Below, piece by piece: positions 39,901 to 50,307 of a stretch of DNA of 64,000 bases (positions are counted from its first letter, which is position 1; each line of letters opens with the position of its first letter). The translations under genes and the position numbers were made by a program. Below the pieces are notes generated by a model. It saw nothing but the letters and a program-made list of their open reading frames with translations, was not told the origin of the DNA and ran no database searches. Source of the DNA: Pelodera strongyloides (taxonomy: Eukaryota > Nematoda > Chromadorea > Rhabditida > Rhabditidae). The stretch lies in contig JAANDG010000497.1 in the NCBI GenBank assembly GCA_036852015.1, forward strand, positions 45,816-109,815, given 5' to 3'.

Positions 39901-41030
39901 GTCAAATTTTCAAATGTACAACTATATTATGCAATACTATTACATAATTATTTAACACATTGAGTTTCTTATTCAAAAGTTTTTTTTCTCAAGATCTTTC
40001 TTTCGCTAAGTCCCAACTCCAACAACGAAAAATGAAAGAAAGAAAAAGCGCTGATAAAGTTCACTGTTCAAAGTATCATGTTTTTACACTAAAGAATTAT
40101 CAAACAAAATCAATGATAAGGAATGTTGAACTCTGTGTTTTTTTTCAGCTACTTGGAAGAAAGCTGAATCAATGGAGGTAAAACATCTGAAAATAAAGAA
40201 GGGATTACAAAAAAAATAAGAAAATACATGTCTTTCTTATTGTTAGCAAGAACTTAATCCTTGTTCCGGAAGTACCGACTTTGCTTTTTCAACTTTAACA
40301 CAACGAAATTCGAAGACTGCCTATGCCTCAAGCTTGAAAACAAAGATCACTATCACGAGTATTTTTTTACCTTTCGTTTTCCTCCATAATATAGACAGAA
40401 TCCCGTAATTATTGGAGAATGAAACTTGGAATTGGAATTTCGTTTTCCAATTAAATAAATCGACCTGTTGCCAGCATACCACCGCAGAATCCAATACAGA
40501 AAGAACTCCTAATAATGGTTTTCTTTAAAAAAAAGATTGTTTTGTTCGAGGCTAATTCCAGAATTTTGCACTGTTTGGAGCCACGGAAGAGGCCTGGAAC
40601 TGTTGTTCGCATGTGTGAATTCTGAACCATTGTCCAATAGAAAATCTATGAAAGAAGCAGAAATTACTGATTATATACCGTGTTGCTATTGGCTGGTTTC
40701 CGCTTTTATTTGGAATTCAGGGAAGTTGGCAGATTCTTCATTTCATCGTTTTTTTTTCGGTCTTTCGAGTGATTTGCCAGCATTTGATATTTTGTGAGCA
40801 TCACGTGTCGAACACTTGTTGAATTTTGTATCTTCACGGTGGGCCAAAGTGCTTGGAATTTTTTGGAATTCAAACTTCTTGGAACAATTCATAATGAAAC
40901 ATCTACATAGTCGACTTTACACAACTACAAATTATCAAATCAAGGTTATTGACCAAATTGTCTCTTCCGATTTTTAAATATCCGAAAATAGCGTGTTCCC
41001 CCTAATCATGGAGACAAAAAAAAGAATGTT
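39900..41030. other. Downstream flank of copy B, duplicated
   Basis: 39902-40145 is highly similar to 46205-46440 (downstream of copy C), and part of 40540-40620 resembles 47195-47270. No gene supported. Confidence 0.55.
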
Positions 41031-42330
41031 TAAAAGTTCTCAACTGACCGTTGGATGATTGTTTATGTTCGACTTTTGTAAACACACTTATAAACTTTTT
41101 CAAAACTACAACTGCAGAATTCTCTAAAAAGCATCAAGACATACCGTACAGTTTAGTTAGGTTTGCTGTAACTTCTATAATGTCCCAGCCAACCAATACT
41201 ACTACTTCTTTCCTAAAACTAAGCATCATGACTCACAACAGGAGTATACGTATCGAACAAACCTTATCATTTCAAACAAAAACTTGTATCAAGTACCAAT
41301 GTACCATCTTATCGTCAGTAAAGAAAGTACCCTCATAACTAATAAATAAACTTCACCATAGTAGAAGAGGCCGATTATAGGCTCTTCTCTAAATTGCGGG
41401 AACTGGTGCGTTGCGGTCTCACGTCGCGGTCGGTTACTGTATAATTCAAATAGTACTTTCTAATTTTTTTGGTGATTTTTTGTTGTTGTTGTTCTCTGAA
41501 CGATATTCTATTGCCGTTATCTCTGTCCTTATTCTCATCGATATTCTGCTAGTATTTACCATTGTTATTGTTGTTACGTACTCTGTTGTTTTCTGTGTTG
41601 ACTGTTTTGTTCGGTTATAGTTGATTGCTGAGCCGTTGTGTCCAATACTTGTTCTACTCTACAAGTTCTGTTGTGTTAATTACCCGAAACGGTTCTGTTG
41701 TAAACTATTGTATTTTTTTAGTGTTGTGACCTCTTGGGAGTTTTTGAACAAGCGACGATATTGAAAGCATCTGTCCATTGTTCAACTAATTCGCCGCATA
41801 CTGGAGGTCCTATATCTCGCTCATCAAAATTGTTACTCGTATATATCTCCTTTTGATCTCTAGGGTATTATTCTCTACCCAGTTTGTTGGCTGAGTGACT
41901 ACACTTGCCCAGAGTTGAATAATTACGCCGAATATAACAAGATCTCTTGGTTTGAATTGAAAATTGCCCACCGCACCTTTGAAACCAAATTATTGATCGC
42001 TTTGTTGAATTGTAAAAAGATAAACCTGTTGAATATCCGAGTCATGTCTACATTTATTGATCAATTGTTGAAATCATCCATTTTTACCGGTACCGATTCG
42101 CTTGTCGCCCGTGACACCATATGTCTCTTTTTACTCTGTTTGGGCCTCCTCTTTCAGAATTTACTTCCTATTTGCGAAGTTAACTAGTTTTCAGCATGTG
42201 GAACACCACAAGCTGTTCCCTTCGTTTATTGCTTCTTTACTGTATCTGATCAGTTTTCAGAAAGACACTTCGATTAGAAACAATAATATTCTAGGGAATT
42301 GACTGGCATAACAAACATATCAGAACGTTC
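41030..42330 (+). pseudogene. Orphan beta-galactosidase promoter and first exon
   Basis: 42196-42248 repeats the 53-nt first exon of the GH35 gene at 56432 almost base for base, including ttttcagc before ATG and the signal peptide ([16 protein letters not shown]). The donor is mutated from GTCAGT to ATCAGT and the frame then reads TGA. Similarity continues about 60-80 bases downstream. An upstream patch (41030-41095) matches 55820-55890. The other 17 exons are absent. Instead, sequence of the membrane-protein family follows from about 42400. Confidence 0.82.
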
Positions 42331-44069
42331 ATTACGGACATTGGAGTTGGACTGATCTTCGTGGCCCCAAAAGGAGCCCAGCAGTTTGTGGTTTTCCCAA
42401 GTAAGATTACCCATATGCCCCTTGTGTTATGGAAAGTTCTGCTTCCATGTTACAAAACCTTTATAAGGCACCGCAACCAATGCAACCAACCACGTACGGT
42501 ACCCGCAAGTAACTCTCTTTTTTTTCAGTCGTCAGTTTGGTAGCCTTTTTTTGATACGGTGATTCGTAACTGGAAAACTCTACGGATACGAAATCGACGT
42601 TTCTCGGGAAGAAGTTGCGAATGCCAATTCAAGCATTGTCTCCATATTTTCCCACAACGGACAAGCTTTTTACACTATGCGAAACAGATATATTCCGCTG
42701 AAATGCTATTTTAAAGCGCATATTTTCGTGAACACTGTTCTGACACAAGCTCGTAGCAGTAAAAAAAAACTATCCGCTTGATTGTTATATATATTTGCAA
42801 ACGACTGTGTTGCATGCAATACGGTTGTCGAATAGACATAAGCTGAAAGTTCAATGAAATCTCACATGATTACAACACCTTCGACATGGTCAATGTTGAG
42901 AATCAAAACCTATTCTCGTATCCTCTTACACATATTGATTGTGATTTCCTACTTGAATTCCGAGCTGCTGATGGCATCGTCTGCTACAAACAATTATGGC
43001 CAATGAAAGGTACTCAGTATAGAATATAATAAAGTGTGGATAGTGTGTGCTATGCACGACCCTGTTTCGACCCATATCGTATACGAGGATTCTGCGGTGG
43101 TTGCGTCTCATAAGTACGATAAATATGAATAGTGATCATGTGGCTGTCGTTGGGATGAGTGTGCGTATGGCTGTGTGTGTTCTTGTCTGTCGATCAGGTC
43201 TCCGCCCTCTTTCCCCTCTGCTCTCTGACGGGAAATCGATGGCGCACACGGGGTGAAGAGAGAGCTCGGTCGAGAGAGTCGAGACATGATAGGAATCTGA
43301 GATAACAAACGAAATTGACGGGTAGAGTTTGTGAGAAAGTGCGTTTAAGCGCGGGAAATTTGCGAGCTTTCAAACAATTTCAATTTTGTTACAAAAAATT
43401 ATGTGCTCCCTTTAACTTCAGAGTCGTGCGAATTCAGTGCATCGGATGGTCAGCTAAAAGAAGAAACGGACGTTTTGCCGGATTTTTGGAAACGGAAAAC
43501 GAGGTAATCTTTGAGTATTTGAGGCGAAAGGCGGAAGTGGAGTTACGAATTTGTGTCCAAACCACTGCTGCTTGCTAATAAAGGAAGTAAACATAGTGCT
43601 CGCCTAAAGCAAAGTGCGCCACGATAGTTCATTATCTCCTCATACAATTTCGTAGAATTTGCACATTGTATTCTGCTCTTGTTTTCTGCAATTTTACGTA
43701 TGGCTCCATATTACTATAATTATAATAGAAATACGTGGATTATTAGCAATTCAACACTTCCTTTTCTTAGGAACATGATCATGCCCACAAAATGGTCTTT
43801 AGTTTTGCATGAACCGGTGCCCAGGACATCAGTGCCCGATGGCTTTTGGGAGGTTTTGAGGTTGCTAATAATCCATGAATTCTTTTTGAAAGGTATATGT
43901 GTAACACAGCAAAGAAGAGCCGGATACAATGTGATTTATGCAACCATTTTAGGAGACACTTGTTCTGATGGAGAATTACACGAGCCAGCCAATCCTAATC
44001 AACTCTCACGGGAAACATGTCGACTTTTGGTGCTACGAAACGTTGAATGTAAATCATCACTTGAGGGTT

Positions 44070-44530
44070 GGTTGAAAAATTCAAACGGCAAAATTGAAAT
44101 GGCATTCTACTACGTTCCGAGGCGCGCAGAGCGCCGCAGACTTTTGAAATTACATTTTTTTGGCGAATTCGTTCTCCCAACTGTGCGCGCAAGCCTTCCC
44201 GAACACATTCCCGTGCATACAACACTGATCCTGCCCCGCGCAGTGCGCCCCTGCAAAAGCCCACTGCGCGGGTCGGGATCAGAGTTGTACAACGAATGTA
44301 GAAATCACATTTGCCAGCCAATATTTTTCTGAGCATTCTAGCGCCTGCTTTCTCACGATGATTGTCAATTGTATCGAGGTTCAATAACGAGTTTCTATGA
44401 ATTAGATGTTGTATCATTGTAATTGTATCAGTGTATTTAATTAATTGGGACCGTATAAATCTGCTTTTAAATGTACGGACTGAACATGACCGAACCTGAC
44501 TACAGAGTAGAACGTACATGAAGAGAATGT
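44070..44530 (-). mobile_element. Diverged non-LTR retrotransposon 3' remnant
   Basis: A minus-strand frame includes GARMLRKILAGKC and an upstream RSQLIKYTDTIT, aligning with KMLRKILAGKC and RSHLLRYADTPP in the reverse transcriptase C-terminal region at 38836-39897. No catalytic core remains. It lies in the intron after exon 7 of pseudogene C. Confidence 0.7.
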
Positions 44531-44709
44531 GCAAGCAAAATATTCTCTTTATGTACGGTCTATTATGGTGTTAGTTCGGTTGTGTTTGATCCATATTAGA
44601 AAAATGTACTAAAATCTAGCACGTTTTGCTGAGCTCCGCCAGCTGGAGCTTGTATTTGTTGATAGAAAATCTCTTTTTTTTTATTAATTTGTTTTCATTG
44701 CGTTAGTTG

Positions 44710-44889
44710 TTAAAGGAGGAGGCTCACGATAATGAAGTGCTCAATTTTGATAGAATTCATTGTTTTATATTGATTTACACCTTCCAATAAAAACTTTTTC
44801 GTAAAGCATGTCTTCGGATTTTATTACCATCAGCTTTCGATAAAAGGAAACCATTTGCGCACTTCATTCTCGTGAGCCTCCTCCTTTAA
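44710..44889. mobile_element. TTAA MITE (TTAAAGGAGGAGGCTCACG ends)
   Basis: 180 bp, 31-bp terminal inverted repeats with one mismatch and TTAA at both edges. It lies immediately before exon 8 of pseudogene C; the right-hand TTAA plus G forms the splice acceptor (tttaag/AGATCG), matching attaag/AGATCT of copy A. Confidence 0.85.
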
Positions 44890-45318
44890 GAGATCGTATG
44901 TTGATTGTTCCAATATCACAATTCTTTATGGAGATGCTTCTTTCGACACGATAAGGCTCGTCACTTATGACCAGAGAAACTCAAGCGAACCTCGATTGTC
45001 AAAAGAGAAACGTTTGAATAATTCGAAATATCCAGGTGCAACAAATCAATATTTTCAGTAGAATCCACTTTATTTTCCACCAGGATTTTGAGGGAAATTT
45101 TTTTAATCGTAGTTTCACATGGAACATTTCCAGAAGATCAAATCAACGGAGTTTGGGTTGTCGAGGACAAAATGTGGATATATTTGCGTATACGTATAGT
45201 ATACAAGACAAGTAATTTTGACTTTTTTTTGCCTTCTCATAGCAATCTTCCTGCTACATTCAGCATTTCTATCTATCTATTTTTATTTTTTTACCACTTG
45301 ACTTGGACTTGGTGTTTT

Positions 45319-45479
45319 TTAAAGCGGATTACTGGCCGGTTTTTGAAACGCATGGAGTACACAATCATTCTTATGCAACATATGTATATGCAAATGAACA
45401 TAAAATGAAAAATCGAGGTAAATTCTAATTAGCATAAATACGTAAGATTCACAAAAAACCGGCCGGTATTTCGCTTTAA
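45319..45479. mobile_element. AGCGAAATACCGGCC MITE, copy 4
   Basis: 161 bp with TTAA on both sides; ends AGCGGATTACTGGCCGG and CCGGCCGGTATTTCGCT. It lies in intron 9 of pseudogene C. Confidence 0.82.
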
Positions 45480-45690
45480 AGTAGTACATAGTTCAGATGC
45501 TGGATCGAAGTATGGAAGTGCGATACCCGGTCGCTTGTTAGTTACAGGGGACTAGATAAATGGAGAGACTTTGTCGGATTTGCAATCAAAAGACAAACTT
45601 GAAGTTTACGCCCTCAAGGACAGTGTAACCGTAACGCAAGAGAATTTAGTGTTTAAGTACAATTTTTCACTTAAAATACCTTAAAATTAA

Positions 45691-48610
45691 AAAATACGTA
45701 CGTAAACGATCAGTAATGCAGATACGCACTCCCGCTAGGCAAAGCATTGAGTGAGAATTTAAAAAATAAATAAAAAATAAAAAAAATCTACTTTTCTATT
45801 GGGCTCCAACATGTTTCTTCATTTTTCACCCCCTGAAGTAAGAGAGAAATTAATTAAAACATCTGAATTATTTAAAAAAAAAGCAAAGAAAAGAATAACT
45901 GTAAAAATTATATAAGAAAGCTCTACGCTCTACGCACTTATGCGCACTAATTATATTACAATCCTCGTATGTATCAGATTGTATATTGCTTGTATATTTC
46001 AGAGCGATTATTTTGTTTTACTTTACGTGTAATTTTGCCAATAAATGTTGATCATAAATGCTATGTCTCGAACTCACTTCGGTGAAGACATAATCATTTC
46101 AAAGTATCACAAATACAGCACATTGAATCTATTAATCAATATCTATATGAATAGCTACAATATCTGGTACTTGTGATATACTCATATACCGCCAATATTA
46201 ACGCTTCAAATTTTCAAATGTACAACTATATTATACAATGCTATTACATAATTATTTGACACCTTGAGTTTCTTATTCAAAAAGTTTTTCTCAAGATCTT
46301 TCTTTCACTAAGTCCCACCAAAGAAAATGAAAGAAGAAAAATCGCCGATAAAGTTCACTGTTCAACGTATCATGTCTTTACACTAAAGAATTATCAAACA
46401 AAGTCAATGATAAGGAATGGTGAACTCTTTTTTTTGTCACCTGCTTGGAAGAAAGCAGTAAACAATATCTGAAAATAATAAAGAAGGGATTACAAAAAAA
46501 ACGTGCGAATTTATCTCATGTTTAGGAAGATCCTTTAGTGAGATAATAATCGATAATATTTATTAATATCTAGACAAAGACTCACAATCGGTCCAGACGA
46601 ACTGACAATTTTTTACCAAAAAGACAAAAAAAAAGGAACTAATTAGTATAGACACGTAGCTGGCAAATTTGTAGTAACTCATAAACGGGACCGGGTAAAG
46701 CTTTTTTTTGCTGTATTCCAATTGGAATAATCATGCTCATGCATAAATATAGTATAAAACTTAAAATGCGAAAAATTAGTTTAATTGTGTTTGATAATTA
46801 TTTTTTTTTTCGGCTGCGCAGCAATGTACAGCACTCGTGAATGTTAGCAATTCAAAATAAGTACTCAATCAAATACGGAAAGAAATTATAGTAATTGACG
46901 TCGTTTTGACCCAATAGTAGTCGTATACGAGGAGTTATCAGGATGGGTGTATTTTATACGGCTCTACAATACTCACCTAGTTGAACGTGAATACTTGAAA
47001 ATTGAAAAGACGACTAATACTCTTCTTGTTTGGCTCCAGCCCCAATTTTTATCTTTTGTGGTCTCCAACTGACTAAACACATCATTTTATTGGACCCATT
47101 TGTAAATAGTACGGGGATGATAAAACAAGGGAATTTGTGAACAGGCAACAGTGGTGGTGCTTATAATAATATTCTGAAGTTATGTCTTGCAAATATTGTT
47201 TTGTTCCAGGCTCATTACAGGCTCATAGTGGAGCCACAAAAGGAAAGAATTACGGGCTGGAACCTGGAACTACCTTGGAGTATCCTGGACTGTTGATTCT
47301 ACATCACTGTACAATCGAAATGACAATATGGAGGAAAATTGTATGTAATGTACAGGAACTTCTGGGACTTTTTGGTGTTACTTGCTTACCAACTTTTATT
47401 TGTGCCCATTTGCAACTTTCCAAAATAAAGTGCACACCCTTTGATTGTTTGTGCTGGATATCGTTGCTTTTTCTGGATGTTTTTTTCCGTTGAGTCATAA
47501 TTGTATGATCTTTACCGAATTTGTTGTCATACTGATGATCACTTGGTGAATTTTGAACCTTCTTTCCATAAAAAAAAATGTTGAAAAAATGTTGAAATAG
47601 TAAGCACAAATACTATTGTCTACTTATTAAATTAATTAAATAGTGTACATGTTAACGAACGCAAATGATTTTTTTCCTCAAGAACCACAAAACTTATAAA
47701 ATTCGTAATGCTTACAATCAGATGCATCATAATCAATGAAACTGCAAAACCTGTAACTACCCAACTATTAGCAACTGTTTTAGAACTGACGACATCGTTC
47801 GCTCTGACTATGAGCAATTGATGGAAACGCATAGAAATGCAAATACACGAGATTCGCCCAACAAATAGTGGCTATAATAGGCTCACAGTACTTTCGTAAG
47901 TTTTCTATTATTTCATTTTTAAGCTATTGTCACAACATTATTTTGGATTTTCTGTGATTCCATGGTGTAAGAGGTGCCTAAAAGTTCACCGCTGAATGTT
48001 GGAAGATTGCTAAAGCATAGCAATAAATCTTCCCGCCAAAGGTTTTCTTCAATCCTGGTACTCAGTGACACAAAAAATCCCAAGGATTTCTGTTGGCGAT
48101 GCAGAAAAAAAAATGAAATGAACAGTCGTTGTTAATTGAATCCTACAACGCATGTAATTAATTTGTTACAGCAGAGAATCTCACGTTTTTAGGGAGCGGT
48201 GAGGAACTCGCAAAGCAAGATACAGCAATACGCACTATTTTTTATACTCATACAGTAACCCTACCTACCATACTGTAAGCCTGTAAATCTTTTTACCTCT
48301 CTTTTATGTACAATCAGTAGTTTACTACTAATAAAGTTCCCAACTGCTGTCCCGCTTTCTGTCAGCACTGTTCTGGTCTTCTTCTTCTTGACGTGTTTTG
48401 CACTTTTCATTGCACTTTTCATCAGAGGCCGGTTCCAATAAAATTTACCGCTGGGGTAGGTTACTGTTTAGCGTGTTCTCTCGGCTTTCACTCGCTGCCC
48501 GTCAAAGGCAGAAAAAGCGAGAGAGCACGCAAAAGAGGAGACGCCTTTAACCTACCCCAGCGGTAAATTTTATTGAACCGGCCTCTGGAGTAAGTTTCCT
48601 CCTTTTCAGC
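45691..48610. other. Spacer between pseudogene C and the first GH35 gene
   Basis: Contains the duplicated downstream flank (45950-46440, similar to 38500-38690 and 39902-40145) and a foldback element at 48423-48587. No conserved coding sequence; the 5' regulatory DNA of the GH35 gene is presumably in its last kilobase. Confidence 0.45.
48423..48587. mobile_element. Foldback MITE with CAGAGGCC ends
   Basis: 165-bp near-perfect hairpin with about 45-bp outer arms (CAGAGGCCGGTTC / GAACCGGCCTCTG) and a further inner pairing. It ends 23 bases before the GH35 ATG, so it lies in the promoter or just ahead of the trans-splice site. Confidence 0.85.
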
Positions 48611-50246
48611 ATGGGTGGCCCAAGTTGGTCCTTGTGTTTTGTGCTCTGCCTGTGCTCTATGTGGTCAGTTTCAGAAATTATATCGTTGGGAAGCTGGACT
48701 TAGAACATTTGAATTTATACCAAAAATACCTATTTGTTTATTTAAAAATAAAGATAAGACAGACGAACGGTTGGTGTCCCAAACCCCACACAACACTTCT
48801 TTTGAAGCAGTATAACTGACGATGTTTTGAAAAGTAGTTGGCTCGGTCCAAATTATATTTCACTGTACGTTTACCGTACCTGGCCTTCGCGCCAAAATTC
48901 AATTCAAATCGGGCGGGTATATGCAATATAATCAATACAGATAATGTGTGCCTTTCGCCGGGCCGGGGAGCATAAGTGCCTCTACCTTCCCCCGGTGCCC
49001 GTTCTCTTATTATGATTTTAAATAATAGATTATTATAATTTTTGTTTTTCTTATTTGTTCAGCCACTGAACTGATGAGGGTCAGCCTGGGTTTTTACCCG
49101 TCTTCAGTAAGACCCGAAACGGGATTAAACTGTTTATTTTTATAATTTATTTGTTTATCCCCGCCCCGCAGCCCGCCATACCAAACAAAGTATGATGGAC
49201 AAATGCGTGCATATGAGCTAGAATGCCCGTCAGTTCCAGCTTTTCGCTAAAAATATCTGCATCAAAGGAAATACTATTTCTAGGCTAACAATAACGGCAA
49301 ACGAAAAAAGTTTCGTTGTGGATTACATCAATGGAAACTTTCTTCTCAACCGTCAGCCGTACTATTATCGTGCTGGTAAGCTATGATCTTTTTGTTCATG
49401 TTTAAAATAACTGGGGTTGCTTCAAATCGCCTCATTGTGTAACAATTTTTAAAATCAATTTAGGTGAAATCCACTATTTTCGAATGACCCCGGATTCATG
49501 GGAGACGAGACTTCGTTCTATTCATGATATGAATCTCAATGCAATTCAATATTATATCCCGTGGAATTTCCATGAGATCAGGCCCGGAGAGTAAGTATTC
49601 TAAGAGATATAAAGGATTTTAAAATATGAAAGCATACCATTTACTTTACCTCTATATTGTCATTTCCAGGTACATTTTCCACGGCGTGCACAACTTCACT
49701 CGTTTTTCACAAATTGCTCGCAAGCAATTTGGTCTCTTCTCAATTTTGCGCATTGGTCCTTATATTTGCAGGTGAGTGTAAGTGTGTAAGTGAGCAAGAT
49801 AACGTTTGGTCTTCACGATTAAAAAAACAGCAGTGATCGTACAATCATACTGCTACGACTGGATTTTGAGTACGAGTGCGTGTTCCATATCATTTGAACT
49901 AGAATTAAATCACTCGAATTTGGCCTTACTATATATTATTATTATTAAATAAAGCAATAATTTCAGTGAATGGGAAAATGGGGGTATCCCTTGGTTTGTT
50001 TCCTCTGACAATGAAGTTGAGCTGCGTTCAAATAACACAAAGTTGGTGCTTTTTTCAATATCCATCAGTTTATCAATAATTGCGATTGTGAGTAACAAAA
50101 TTTCGCATAGTTGCATAAAGAGATCCATTTTTATTAGATTCCGCGAGTACGTCCGCACTTGGTTCAACGTCCTTCTACCGAAAATAAAACCAATGCTTTA
50201 CATAAACGGAGGAAGCGTGATTATGGTATGTGTTTGCGTGTTTGTG

Positions 50247-50307
<61 letters not shown>

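Larger units (their letters stand above)
42400..45690 (+). pseudogene. Broken copy C of the type II membrane protein family
   Basis: Equivalents of exons 4-10 are found at about 42532-42690, 42870-43007, 43425-43502, 43950-44066, 44890-45035, 45132-45215 and 45496-45660; exons 1-3 are missing. Damage: extra T with stop in the membrane segment (VVSLVAFF then TGA), lost donor after exon 4 (GT to AT), one-base deletion in exon 6, extra bases in exon 9, one-base insertion in exon 10 (GFAIKRQT). The ectodomain is still readable in pieces (VNVENQN, GIVCYK, NHHLR). A retroelement remnant and two MITEs sit in its introns. Confidence 0.85.

Noticed and set aside
43679..44332. 217-codon plus-strand open frame
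   Set aside because: It runs through intron and exon 7 of pseudogene C and the antisense of a retroelement remnant; in the family frame only 43950-44066 is coding.
48615..48819. Open frame continuing past GH35 exon 1
   Set aside because: Read-through of the first intron; the 53-nt exon and donor are conserved with copy 2.
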